This document shows, one piece after another, positions 11,082 through 38,132 of a stretch of DNA of 40,000 bases. A program made the translations under genes and the position numbers. The notes below the pieces were generated by a model, which ran no database searches, had not been told where the DNA came from, and saw only the letters and a list, made by a program, of their open reading frames with translations. Source of the stretch: Chrysomallon squamiferum (Eukaryota; Mollusca; Gastropoda; Neomphalida; Peltospiridae). The stretch spans positions 6,808,265 through 6,848,264 of the forward strand of contig CM022666.1 in the NCBI GenBank assembly GCA_012295275.1. Reading direction: 5' to 3'. Position 1 is the stretch's first letter; each line of letters starts with the position of its first letter.

Positions 11082-12269
11082 ATGGAACAGCCAGTTCCAG
11101 TGGGAAAACAAATGGTGAGAATTAAAAACATTCATGATCTGCCAGAAGGAGCAGTCAGAATGACCGAGTCGGAGGTTTTCCAGGTTCAAATGAAAAAAAT
11201 ATTAAAGTGGGATCCACCATTGCAGATGTATTTATGAATTTATCATTTTTAAATATTGTTTTTGATTTTTTAATTATTATTATTACTTTTTATTTTACTT
11301 TTTTAAATGTTTTATTTATATTTTTATTTTTTTTTATTTTTTAGTTTTAGTTTAGTTAAGTTTATTTTAGTTTTGCATGTGCTTTTAATCATATTTTATT
11401 TTGTTATTTCTTTTTTTACATTATTTTTCTTTGCAACAATATAATTTCCATTGCATTACTTTTAGTTATTATTCTTGTAAAAATTGATGAATCAAAATTA
11501 AAATAATGAACAAAGTTTGTACTCATTTACATTATGTTATCTTATATTGCATTAGATTACATTTAAATTTAAATGATGCTGAATTTATTTATTTACATAT
11601 TTAATATGTAATTATGTTCTGTTTATTTATTTATAGATTTATTTTAACATTCTGTAAGAATACATTCCCTTAATAGTAAGCACATCTTTAATTATAAATT
11701 TAAAAAAAGTAAAATATATTATATTTATTTCAAGATGGCCGCTCCGGTATGGCACCAGTGTAATCGCTGTGGCATCAGCAATTGCAGGAATTGCTGTGAA
11801 TGCTCACTATCGACGCAAATTCGACTTGAGACACATCGGCCGCATGAAGACGTATCTCTCCGCGGTTGCTTTTCCTGTTCTCTTCAGCAGCTTGGCTCAC
11901 GAACTTTTAGTGAAAAAAGAAATCATCGTCGGAAAACTGGAATGTCCTCTGTGCGCGCAGACCCGATCTGGTTCCTTGCAGGCACTGCTGGGAGGCCTGT
12001 ATCCCATGGCAATAGCTCCGATATCGTGCATCATTCTTGCAAGAAAATACTACACTTTTCCTGTTCCAAATATGACCGAGGGTCAAGAGGTGATAAAAAT
12101 GTTGCACAAGACGTCACCCGTACGCTGGGGAATTTTCGTGTTGGTTGCAGGACAGTTTTGTCTTGGTATGTACATTGCTAACAAGGAAGCAATGACATTT
12201 TATAAATACTTGTGCAATGAGTCTGTGGACTCTTGGGAACATCGTGAAATGGACCGTGAAGGATTTTAA
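11082..12269 (+). CDS. TMEM126A: TMEM126-family mitochondrial inner-membrane protein (complete, two coding exons)
   Basis: Exons are 11082-11227 (48 codons plus 2 nt) and 11735-12269; the 507-bp intron runs AT|gtattt to tttcaag|A. The joined product is 226 aa; human TMEM126A is 195 and TMEM126B 230. The ATG is the first after the acceptor at 11066. Family marks are CPLC (C119, C122), the following TRSG (125-128) and GGLYP (135-139). Four hydrophobic segments lie near residues 54-72, 90-105, 132-151 and 180-197. Known role: TMEM126A helps assemble the ND4 module of respiratory complex I, and TMEM126B belongs to the MCIA assembly complex; both sit in the mitochondrial inner membrane. Which vertebrate paralogue is closer cannot be told here. 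A 148-codon frame starting at 11735 in another frame is an overlap artefact. Confidence 0.88.
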
Positions 12270-12279
12270 AAGATGCAAA

Positions 12280-12310
<31 letters not shown>

Positions 12311-12422
12311 TATTTTTGTTTAGAGATTAAAGGCATTTTGTTGTCTTTGTTAAAAATTGTCTGCGTGGTTTAGTGTGTGATTTCCAGTTTTTTAAACCAG
12401 TCAGTTGTTTTGTCTGTTGGTG

Positions 12423-12510
12423 AATAAATCTATTCTGGGATGAATGAAACCACCTGAAGATTTATGAAAGAATGAAATTTATTTACTTGTGGATGAAATT
12501 TTGTAATAAA
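12423..12510 (+). other. Candidate polyadenylation signals of TMEM126
   Basis: AATAAA occurs at 12423-12428 and 12505-12510, about 155 and 236 bp after the TMEM126 stop. A (TA)n run (12288-12314) lies in the 3'UTR. The first signal would give an ordinary short 3'UTR. Confidence 0.45.
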
Positions 12511-14551
12511 GATTCGAGGATAAATGACACTGATGAGTTTAAGAAACTTTGTTGTAAAAGGAATATATTTTTAAAGATTGAGGGGAAAACTATCTGATTT
12601 CATCTTTTAAAAGTGTTAATATTTTTACTAATATCATTTAAATCAAATTGTGAATTTGAAAGAGGATAGTGAGAAATTTATAAAGGCAAAAAACTAGAAA
12701 ATGTATCTAAAGACTAATAGTAATAAATATAGTCATTAAAATGTGGAGTCTTTGCAAGTATAGTAACATTAATGTTTAAATTTTTCTTTATACACTTTTG
12801 ATACACATCTTAGAAGGTTTTACAAGAATTGTTTATTAAATGCTGCTGATATTAATATTAAAATTTATTTGAATATTTTCATCCATTGTGTGATATTTAT
12901 TAAATTTATTTATAATAAAATGATTTATAAAGGCCTCAGTTTAAAACTGTTTTTAATCAACAATTAATATTAAAGATAATTTCATTTGTCTTTACAGAGG
13001 TTGTCAAATTCCATGACATTTATAATAATAAGATTTATTAAATGATGCATTTAAAATAGAAATGTTACACTGACTGGCAAAAAAGCAAGAAGACTAACAT
13101 TTACCAAATAAGTCAAGTATAATTGATATTTAGAAATATGAGGATAGATGTGTGAATGATATAAACTAATCTGTATCTCTGGAAAGTTGAAATGTTTATT
13201 AAAATTGTTGTCTGATCTGATTTTAAAATCTTTGTGTTTTTTATTTCTAGAGCTAGAATTTTATATGAATAATGAGAAAGAAAGAAAACTGGCTTCCAAC
13301 ATACTTTTATACTGTTATTATCCTTAATTATTTGAAAAGACTGGTTGCTATATACAAATTAAACAATAACGAATTTAAAAAAGTTGTATGTGTTAAATGA
13401 ATGACATATGAACATTTGTTTTTAATTTTAAAAATATTCTGATAAAAATAAATACAGATTATAATTAAAGATTACATTTGTTTTACTTTCTATATTATAT
13501 TAAGGGAAATATTTATTAGTTTCATAATCCATCACATCTGTAACAAATATTTTCCAAAATGTAATAACAGAAAGTATTAAAATATTTGATTTATATCATT
13601 TTTTTAAATAGCCTATTTTAAATAAAAAATTTAATTAAAAGATAAATTGGTATAATATGAATTTAATTATAGAAAAATATTTTCCATATACTTACATGAA
13701 CATTTGTTTAAAAAATAATAATAATATCTATCATTATCTGTACTTATTAATTTTTATTTAAAATTTATTTACTTAAAATTACTAAAAATTAATATATTAT
13801 TTCAAAGATTCCAACAGTTATATAATTAAAACCTTAATAATTTTTCTGATATAATAAATAAATAAATAAATAAAGGAAAGAAGGAAGGAAGAACACATTG
13901 CATAACTTCAATAAGAACGCTTTCTGAAACTGTACAGTTTATCAAGGGAAGTAATTCATGCTATGTTTACGTATTTGTTTCGAAGTTATTCCTCTTTTAA
14001 ATAATTTTTGTTCTTCTTTCCACTTCTTCCTCTTGTAAATTAAAATATTCCATCACTGAAATTCGCCAGAAACTACTGAAGTTTCAAGAGAAGTAATTCG
14101 TTCTGTATTTATGAACTCATTTCATTTCGAGTCTTTTCTCTTTAGAAATAATTTTAACTAGAACTGTCGACGATTTCAAGTGCAGATAATTCTGTCCTAT
14201 CAAACGTATGTCATCGTTAGATTCTTGAATAAACTGGCACGCTATGAAAGTTAAATCCTGTTAATGTCACACAGCTTTTGAAATAAATCGGGTTCTATCT
14301 TTTAATATTTCTGTGGCAATTTAAGAACAACAAAAAAAAAAAAAAAAAAAAAGAAGGTTAATAATTATTATTTATTTATTAGTTTACCTATATCAGAAAG
14401 GGAATTTACCTACTGTCTGTCGAAGTTGCCAACCAAGTTAAAAGGATTTAATTGTAATATAAAATAATGGTGTCGATTTAAACGTTTAATAAGCAACAAA
14501 TTAACAAAAGCTGCATTACAAAATATGGGAGGGTTTTTTTTTTTTTAAACT

Positions 14552-14622
<71 letters not shown>

Positions 14623-15076
14623 GTATTATATATATATATATATATATATACAGTTGTGTCGCCAAGGACCATTCAGAACAATGGAAAGAAAATTGAAATC
14701 CATTCATGTTAATCTGAATGATAGTTCTCGAGATTATCAGCGTATGTTACTATAACATAGAAAATTTATTACAGTTTACTTTGTACTTTTCGGACTTCAC
14801 TTAAACACTTGCATTCATAAAGTATTTACCTGTACAATCAGTTATTTACTTAAGTATTTTTCATTAAAAGAACCATAACTCTGAGTGCAATAACTTTTAA
14901 ACAGCACCTGTGTAAACAATTCACTTTTTGTAGGAGAACCCAGTTCAATTTTTTTATTTTTCTGTTTTTTTATTTTTTTTTTTTTAAGTTTTTATGGTTG
15001 TTGTCGTTGTTTGTTTTTGTGTTGTTATTATTATTATGTCTTCTTTAATATTATGTTTTTTGTGTCATCATCTTAT

Positions 15077-15131
<55 letters not shown>

Positions 15132-15844
15132 TTTATTATTTTATTTTTATTTTTATTATTATTTAATACATGCACTTTACAGGACACTTAAATATTTTAA
15201 AAGTTTTGATGAAAATATCTGAAAAAAGTAATTTTTTTTATTATCCTGTTATCGGAAACACCCTATCAACTCACCACACGGTCATAAATACACATAATCA
15301 TAATAATAATAATAATAATAATCACAATAATCATAATAATCATAATAATCATAATCATAATCACAATTATCATCGTCATCATCATCATAATAATGACATT
15401 ATTAAATATCTCGATAGACCTCTCAAAAAGCATGATGATTATCACCCCTATTCCGTCAAGAACAAGACATCATTTTATATATATATATATATATTATATA
15501 ATATCATTGCAACATTTCTGTTTTAAATGCATCAGTTAATAAACCATATTATTATTAATGTCATGGAATTTGACAACTTCAGTAAAGACAAAAATGAAAT
15601 TATCTTTAATATTAATTGTTGATCAAAACTAGTTTTAAACTGAGGACTTTATAAAATCATTTTATTATAAAGAAAAGATAATAATAACAACAACAACAAT
15701 AGTAATAATAACAACGATTAAATAATATTTGTAATCACACATTTTATTGTCCATAAAATACACATTTATAAAGACTGGCACTTTGAATATCACAATTTTC
15801 CGTAAGTACATTCGTACAAATAAGGTTCATTTTCATTATTAACG

Positions 15845-15881
<37 letters not shown>

Positions 15882-16400
15882 TTTCAAAAATGAATATTAG
15901 ATTCTTTCAAATAGTCAGTTTAAAACTGAAATATAAATTAATAACTTTCACTTTCTTTCCTTTTTTTAACATTTATTCCTCGCATTTTTTTTTTTTATTT
16001 TTTATAACAAATCAAAATAGCATACGTCTGTTTATTATGTGTAACTGACATAAAAACCAAATAAACTGAAAAGAATATTTAAATCTGTTTATAAAATGCT
16101 GTAAATATATATATATATATATATATAATTTTTTAAAAATAAAATAAAATAATTAAAAATATAAAATAAAATAAAATAATACAAAAAAAAAAATCAAAAT
16201 AAAATAAAATAAAATCAAACGAAAAACAATAACATTGAGTGGTTAGTCATAAACAGTTTAGTTGAAATAATAATTATTTCATTACCGGCAAGTAATCCAT
16301 TTCTGCTACGTTAAAAAAAAAATGACGGCGAAGTAAGAACTGTTTCACTGGAAAACAGATTGAACAGTTTAGTTTGTGAACTTTTACTTATTATTTTATT
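12511..16400. other. Intergenic AT-rich region between convergent TMEM126 and CARD gene
   Basis: No gene is seen. Contents: three diverged copies of a short element (13926-14210), poly(A) at 14331-14353, (CT)n followed by (TA)n at 14552-14650, (ATT)n at 15085-15130, AAT/ATC mixes at 15298-15400, a 33-bp poly(A) run at 15847-15879, (TA)n at 16107-16127 and AAAAT repeats at 16135-16215. The frames here are translated repeats. Confidence 0.6.
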
Positions 16401-31075
<14,675 letters not shown>

Positions 31076-31299
31076 TTTTTTTTCTCTCTGTCTCTCGCTC
31101 TCTTTCTCTCTCTCTCAGAAATTACACTGAAGTTCAAAATGCACTCTAAACTGGTTTCCCGTTTTATTCTAAAGAATGTTGACTTAAACTCGAATATCCA
31201 TTCCCAACTGAATTGCCATGGTGTTAAATACAACAATTATTTTTTTTACCTATATTCCGCTTCAGTAACAAAGGTAGATAATCAGTTCCAAACTGTATA

Positions 31300-31545
31300 C
31301 TCTTTTCGTTGGATATTAAATTTAAATTGTATTCCTTATTGTCGAATGTTAATCGTATTCCTTTTTTTTTTTTTTTTTTTTTTTGTTAAAGTTGAATATT
31401 AATTTAAAACTACATTCCCATTTCGTTAAAGTCGAATATTAAATTTAAACTACATTCCCATTTCGTTAAATAGAATATTAAATTTAAAATTCATACCTAT
31501 TTTATTATCGACGAAAATTAAATCGCAACTTCATTCCCGTTCAGA
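31300..31545. repeat. 40-bp minisatellite upstream of the CARD gene start
   Basis: Units resembling gttaaagtcgaatattaaat then ttaaactacattcccatttc start at 31385, 31425 and 31465 (exact 40-bp spacing). Diverged units flank them, and a 25-bp poly(T) at 31360-31384 interrupts the array. It lies 0.2-0.5 kb upstream of the CARD start codon. Confidence 0.85.
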
Positions 31546-31700
31546 GGAATTAAAACTGTGATTCAAGAACGGTCGATTGTAAAAGCTCCGTCAGCGTAAC
31601 AAAAGAGCTGCGACCAGTCAAGCCGGCAGACGCCATTTAAATGCCGATCGAAGTCTTTTCTTATGAATCAAAAATATAAAACATGTGATCGTAGTTGCGC
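31540..31700 (-). promoter_or_regulatory. Possible CARD gene promoter
   Basis: A CpG-richer, non-repetitive block 0.5-0.6 kb upstream of the CARD ATG, with an AAATGGCG-type YY1-like motif on the minus strand (near 31635) and no TATA box. Inferred from position and composition only. Confidence 0.3.
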
Positions 31701-32495
31701 GACCGCGTCATCTATCTTTTTAAACAATAGAATAAATTCTATATCCGTATCAAAAGAAAAGTATCGCGGTTCAGTCTTCACAACAACAACAAAAAAAGAC
31801 AGGTTATTTATATATATATATTTTTTTTTTTTTAAATAAATTTATAGTCACTATTCATAAAAACGTGTGAAAACGTCTTGTTGGACTACACAAGGATTAA
31901 AAAAAAAAAAATAAATAAATAAATAAAATAAAATAATAATTTAAAGAATGACAGAAAGAAAACTAAAATAGAAATGAAATAAGTGCAACAACACTTAAAT
32001 AAAAATTTTTTAAAAATCGACAAGTTTGAAATCACTACATAAATAGACGAAAGCTAAGTTTTTTATTTAAAAAAAAATAATAATAATAACAAACAACAAA
32101 TTAAAATTAAAGAACAAATAAAATAATAATAAAAAAAAAAAATCCCAAGAAAAAAACCCCAACACATTCCATCCAAAATTATTAGTCTTTATTGAACAAG
32201 AGTTACGATAACTTCAAAAATATTTATGAGATAGTTGCCCTGTTGTAAAGATATATCCTACATTATCGTTATCTATGGTATCGATGTCGTAGTTCTTAAA
32301 CAACGCAGCAATCATTTCTAACTTAGTTCACGACAATCGCAGTCAAGCGTGACGTATTTTTCGATCTGAGTGACCAAGCACACGCATTAGGCTACACACA
32401 TACATTACAAATTCAGTTTGTTGAATTACAAGACACATTAATCCATGCATACATTAATTCAGTTATTTATTACAAATACTGTGTAAAAAAGTACT

Positions 32496-32780
32496 ATGTC
32501 GAGATTTGACCTAGTTAAAAATATCAGTTGTAGAAATCTTAAACAAGATTGGTTGATTGCCAGCAGTTATGGCGTTATCGTCGCAATCCTTTTATCGTTA
32601 TTTTCGAAACGCTGGGGTTTTGTAACAAACAAGACATTAAGGAAATACAATTACCTCATTGTTAAGAGAATATTAAAATGTACCCGTGTCTCTTTTAACA
32701 AACAGACTGAGTTTATACCGGATATTTCCAAAGATGTTTATAATAGATACCAATTACTGCTAAATCATAAAGTGAGATAA
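32496..32780 (+). CDS. Uncertain 94-aa single-exon frame with one membrane segment
   Basis: The ATG opens 94 codons ending at TAA before an A-rich run. Residues about 20-36 (IASSYGVIVAILLSLFS) form one hydrophobic helix followed by basic residues (KR, NKTLRKYNY), like a small single-pass or mitochondrial membrane protein. I recognise no family. It lies 1.4 kb from the CARD gene and divergent to it, after a CpG-containing stretch with a tgacgta motif (32350). It is not made of simple repeats, which sets it apart from most frames here, but chance is possible. Confidence 0.35.
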   Translation: MSRFDLVKNISCRNLKQDWLIASSYGVIVAILLSLFSKRWGFVTNKTLRKYNYLIVKRILKCTRVSFNKQTEFIPDISKDVYNRYQLLLNHKVR

Positions 32781-32819
32781 AAAAAAAAGATAACATAGCA
32801 AATCTTTCGGGTCTTTCAT

Positions 32820-32824
32820 GGATG

Positions 32825-32868
<44 letters not shown>

Positions 32869-33402
32869 TTTTTTTTTTTTAATTACCTGTCACAATTTTT
32901 TTTATCATGAAAATATAAAAATTTGTATTGTTGTTTATTCTTAGCAGATTAACAGTGAATTTCTTTTTATTTATATATTTCCCACGGATAGTAAACATAA
33001 AATGTAAAATGGAAATTAAATTTTTGCTAACTAGAGGTTGGACTCTAACTTAAAGGGGTAATAATTCCATCATCTGAGAAATAATTATGATTTATTATAA
33101 CTATCAAATATAATTTTTTAATCAGTCACATACATATATTCATCTGTCTACATCTGGCCATCTATTTTTCTGTCTGTCTGTGTAGCTAGCTATCTGTGTA
33201 TCTCTTTATGAAGAGTTCAACGTGAAAGAGCTTACATGATTTTCTTATATATATTTGTTTTCAGCAACGACAACAACTTTTTATAGATCTGTATTCGTTT
33301 TTGATCCTGCAGTCATTGTACGTAATGGGAAGATCATTTTTACACTTTCGGGTACTAAAAAAATATAGTTTTTAATAACGGAGCTACACACACATGTTAT
33401 AG

Positions 33403-33498
<96 letters not shown>

Positions 33499-34020
33499 GT
33501 ACGTTACTTTCTTCAGTGTTCATTTGCTGGTTTAGGTCATTTTAAAATCAGTTTTCATTAAAATAATAATAATAATAATTAATTAATAATAAAAACGACA
33601 ACACAATCAGCACACATGAATCCACTACTGTCGACTGGTGAGTTGAGAAATAAAACAGTTAATGTATTTAATTCTTATATTTACGACTGTAGGTTAAAAT
33701 AAATAAATGGTTACCGTCTTAACATATCAGCTTTACCCTTCTAAAGTCGAACGTCGAATGCAACTCGGTATAGCCTCGCTGAAGCAGGACATTCTCACCT
33801 TCGCAGAATAAAGCTGGCATGTTAAGAAAAATACCAAACAGACGTCTCAACCAATGATTGATTTTTTGTTTCATATTTATTATTTATTATTACGTGTCAC
33901 AATGTTTTGTCACGAAGATTTCAGAATTGGTATTGTTATTTTTATTCTTGCAGATTAGCAAATTATTTGTCTGTTACCCAGGGACAGAAATTATAAAATG
34001 TAGCAGGGAAAGTTATTTCC
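32820..34020. repeat. Two diverged copies of an element of about 130 bp, with microsatellites
   Basis: Copies at about 32884-33015 and 33894-34013 share tgtcacaat, gtattgtt, ttattctt(a)gcagatta and ataaaatgta. (ATT)n plus poly(T) precedes the first copy (32825-32881). (TA)n(GA)n lies at 33405-33496 and AAT at 33563-33580. Confidence 0.6.
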
Positions 34021-36004
34021 TATTTATAAGTTTGATATTTTAAATGTCACTGCATTAAACAAAAAGTAAAATTTTTTATTGTGAACTCAGATTGCTAAGA
34101 ATATATATTTTTTATTCTTTTGTTACTTTACGTCGAAATAAACGATTACAAACGTCACAATATATAATCTACGTCAAAGTATGAAGTTACAAACAAAAAA
34201 AGAGAAATAAAGAAAGACATTCAAAGAAAAGAAAAGAATAAGAAAAAAGAGCGAAAAATAAAGGTTTATTCAGCAAAATTTAAATGAATACGATTTTTTG
34301 CTCTTTTTCTTTCTTTTTTTTTTTATCTCTTTATCTATGTATTATCTATCTATAAAGGCTGAATAAATGAATTTGACAATTTTGTTTGTTTAATTTTTTC
34401 CTTCTTTCTTTTTCTAGTTACTTTTTTTTCTATTTTCATTCGTTTTTCTAAATTCATATCTTTTAACAGTGACAGCTTTACTGACAAAGAGTCACTTCCA
34501 GATTCTTTCAACTTTTCGATCTCTAAAAATTTTATTTATTTATTTCTTCTCTGCTAACCTTTATTTTATTTATATTATTATTATTTTCTCACAGAATTTT
34601 TTTTTCATTCTTTTTTTTCATGTTTTTTTTTTTATTTTTTTTGCTATTTCTTTTTCTTTTTATTATTATTATTTTTTTTATCTTTCTTGTCCTTCATTAG
34701 TTTTCTTTACTTCCTTTTTCTTCTTTTCAATTTTCTTTTATTTATTCTTTTCTTTTCTTTAAATTCTTCTTTACATCTTTACTCCATTCAAATAATATTT
34801 TTAAAAAACAAACAAATCGTCATTCTGTAATTATAGATATCAAAATTACCTCCTAGTTAACAACAGTAAGAATAACAATTAAAACAGCAATTGTTTATTT
34901 TACTCTGGGCCAATCTTCAACTAGATTTAAAAATTTTCAAAAATAAAAAGCTGTGTCACAACACCTGAAATCTCTGATTTTAAAGTGAAAATTAAACATT
35001 TGTAAGCGTCTGGTGAATAACTGAACCACAAGAGAAAAACAAAAATTAAAATATTCGATTTATTTTCGTTTTGGTATTTTTAACAGTAATAATCATTTTA
35101 ATAATAATCATAATGATGATGATGATAATAATAATAATGATAATAGTAATAATGATTATCATGATAATGATGATGATGATAACAACAATAATAAAAACCA
35201 TAACAACAGTAATTAAAAGAACAACAAAACTAATACAACTGCCCCTGTCACTACTATGAATAATAATAATTGTAATTGGAACAACTGTGATAATAATTAT
35301 AGATAACAACATTAATAATTTTTCATTTTTATTTACCACTGATATTTTAAGATGTGAACAAAAATTAAACAAAACAATATTGATATTTCTAGCAACCCAC
35401 ATTAGAAAGAAGACCTCTGAAATACAATCTAGCATTTTTAACAATATTGTGAAATGTAAATATTTATTTTATTCATGTATTTATTGTCGTCGTCAATATT
35501 TTTGTTGCTGTTAACATTATAATTGTTGCTGTTTTAATTTATTCATTATTGTAAAATATGGAATGTCATTTAGAAACAATGAATGGAAGATATTAACTGA
35601 AATTATTCATTGTTTAAGAAAATAAATATAAAAATTTATTTTCTAAAAAAACATATGTATTTTTCAAAGGTTGTGTCAAATAATGTTTAAAATGTAATAT
35701 AATATTTAAAATTATTTTCTCTGAATACTATGAAAGTATTAAAAGTTTCTGAAAACAATTTTAGATTGAATTTTTTTATAGCAAGATTTCACATTCAAAA
35801 ATATGGTTTTAGTATATAAAGAAATCTATTCTGAATACAAAGAAGTTAATGTGTTTCTTTTTTAGCCATCTAATTTATATAAATAGGTAAAATTTACAAA
35901 GGAAGTTTTAATGAAATTTTCAAAGTTTCTTATAAATTTTGGTATCAAATTTATTACATTTATTTGCAAATTAAAGTTTTTAACAAAACTGCTATAATTT
36001 AAAT

Positions 36005-36045
<41 letters not shown>

Positions 36046-37325
36046 ACTCATAATTGCTAATATTGCTATTTAATTTTTTTCTGCTTCTGTTTAATGTGAA
36101 ATATTATTTTAATATCACATGAAAATATTTATTTGAATAATCTTCTAAAAATACAAATTTAAAAATTCTGATAAAAAATATTTTTATAAAAATTAAAGAA
36201 ACAAAAATATTCATGCATGGTTTCTAATAAATTGTAATAATAACAGAAATCATTATGTATCAATTATAATAATAGAAAATATGTAATTTTATATATATAT
36301 ATTACATATTTTTTATTATTTATATTCATCTATTTTTATATGTATGTGTGTTTCCCCAAAAACCCATAATATATAAACATCACTTTCAAAACATGTTTTA
36401 ATAATAAACATTTCTAAATATTTATATGTATTGCAATAAAATATAATTATTAAAAACAAATAAATAAATAAAAAAACCACCCAATACATACATGTGCTTT
36501 TGACAGTTTTTAATAATAATAATTTTAATATATTCATATGCATGTTTATCAAAATAAAAATAAAAAATTATCAAAGAAGAAATCATTTGATACAAAAATG
36601 TTTTAGATCTTTTTTATAATAATAATTTTAAAATATTTACATCCATGTGATTTAAATAATAAAATAAAGGTGTACAAATATATTTTGGATAAGTAAATAT
36701 ACAAGAATGTCACATTTCTTTATAAACGTGTTTTTTAAGCACAAATATATTTCTTAAAAATAATATATCTAACTCAAAGAGTTTGTTCTGGACAATTTTA
36801 TAAAAATAACTTAAACGCACTGAATATCCAGTAAAAAGTAAATTTAAAAAAAAATATTCTGAAATGTAGAATGATATGAACATGTATTCATACATAGGGA
36901 CATAAACACACACACACACACACAAATTCACACATACACAGAAAGACACATTGACTCAAAACAGACGCACAGATGTGACAGAGCTAAGTAAATTGGTACA
37001 AACCCAGTAAAATATATACCTATAAAAATTTCACCATTTGTTTCTTGTTGAAGACTTTGTTTGAAATATATATATTTCTTTTCTTGAACAAATGTTTTTT
37101 TGAAAATTACAGTACAAAAAGAAAAATTAACAAATAAAACATGAAATGAATTTAAAACAATAATTGCCATAAAAAAAAATTTAAAAAAATAAATTAATAA
37201 TAATATAAATTAAACATATTAATCAAAATAAACAAAATCAAATTTTTACAAAAATAAAAAAAACATTTAAAAAAATAAATAAATAAATAACTTTTTAAAC
37301 ATATTTTTCAAAAAAAAAAAAACAT
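34021..37325. other. Gene-free AT-rich stretch
   Basis: No supported gene. It contains purine runs (34200-34260), long pyrimidine/T-rich tracts (34300-34780), AAT/ATG repeats (35090-35220), a 34-bp poly(T) (36007-36040), (TA)n (36291-36302) and (CA)n (36906-36924). The end is the probable 3' flank of DIPK2. Confidence 0.6.
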
Positions 37326-37724
37326 TTAAAAAAAAAAAATTTTTATACTTTTTTTCACTTTTTCTTTGAAAAAATCAATTTTATTGTCATCCCCTTCGTA
37401 ATTCGTCCTTAAATGTTTCAAAGCATCAAGAAGCTTTTCCTTGACCTTCCATCGACCTTGAGGTACAGACGGTCGGACACATTCACTGAGTAAATGCGGC
37501 AGATCCCAGTTGTCTGCTGCTTCTTGTGGCATATCATGAAGAAGACCCCCCGGTTGACCTGGATAATTTGCATAATGGGTGAAAAGGTTGCGACAGGCGG
37601 CATAATAGTTGTGGTCAGCGTTGATGCGTGCAGAGGTTGTCAGTGTCGATGCTCAGACAACATTCAGTTTTGCAGTCGTTGTCATCAGAATGTTCTAGAA
37701 GTTCATCCCAGTCTTTGGGTTTTG
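37326..37724 (-). CDS. DIPK2A: DIPK2 last coding exon, with a frame break
   Basis: The frame from the splice site reads KPKDWDE through DNLC, then drifts to a stop at 37615. The frame 2 nt away reads ARINADHNYYAAC through GGLLHDMPQEAADNW to TAA at 37326. Family proteins have the continuous ...LCAR...DHNYY... order, so a missing GC pair in TGC(GC)ACGC restores alignment. Confidence 0.8.
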
Positions 37725-38132
37725 CTGGAAAATATTTTGTTAAATGGTTGTTAAGCTGTTATTAAATAAAAACATATATATATATATATAAGTAACAATA
37801 ATAATGAATTTTTAAATCTAAAAATTATAATTTCTTTTTAAAAAATAATCCAAACCTATTTTTGAAAAATTATTAGCTTGTATATGCAAATTTATCCTAA
37901 ATTAACAAAGAATAATAATAATTTTTTTTTTATTTTTTTTTTTAAATTACTCACTTGCTTCTATTGCTAACTTATCTACAACGATGATGTTTTCAAGGTC
38001 GATGACAGTGACACGCCCAGACGCATCAACTACCAAGTTGTTGAAGCAAACATCAGTCCAGTAGAAGGCAAATTTTTCTGCGTTGTTTGTTAATTGTTCT
38101 GCAATCTTAAGAATCTGATAGGCAAGATCAGC
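37326..38132 (-). CDS. DIPK2A: DIPK2A/2B-type divergent kinase, C-terminal two exons (partial)
   Basis: Exons are 38132-37955 and 37724-37326, joined in phase 1 (AGCAA|gtgagt to tttccag|CA). The first holds the degenerate kinase core: YWTDVCFNNLVVD at the catalytic-loop position and VTVIDLENIIVVD, where DLE replaces DFG. The second carries KPKDWDE, a Cys-rich stretch (DCKTECCLS) and DHNYYAACRNL ... GGLLHD, the conserved family C-terminus. Known: DIPK2A (C3orf58) and DIPK2B (CXorf36) are FAM69-like divergent kinases of the Golgi/secretory route. Which one this is cannot be decided, so the symbol is tentative. Upstream exons lie beyond 40000. The last exon has an apparent 2-nt deletion near 37631. 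Confidence 0.82.
37629..37632 (-). other. Apparent 2-nt deletion in DIPK2 last exon
   Basis: The break lies at TGCACGC; a GC dinucleotide appears lost. Residues on both sides match the family at the same spacing, so only two bases seem to be missing. Confidence 0.6.
37955..38132 (-). CDS. DIPK2A: DIPK2 penultimate exon: degenerate catalytic core
   Basis: The acceptor is attttcag and the donor A|gtgagt. The 178 nt encode ADLAYQILKIAEQL through LAIEA. The Asp and Asn of DVCFNN and the Asp of DLE are kept, so metal/nucleotide binding is plausible. Confidence 0.85.

Noticed and set aside
11735-12181. 148-codon plus frame starting [15 protein letters not shown]
   Set aside because: Overlaps the TMEM126 second exon in another frame; the TMEM126 frame carries the conserved motifs and membrane segments.
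36316-37170. Minus-strand frames of 78-80 codons
   Set aside because: AT-rich chance frames overlapping (CA)n; no family resemblance.
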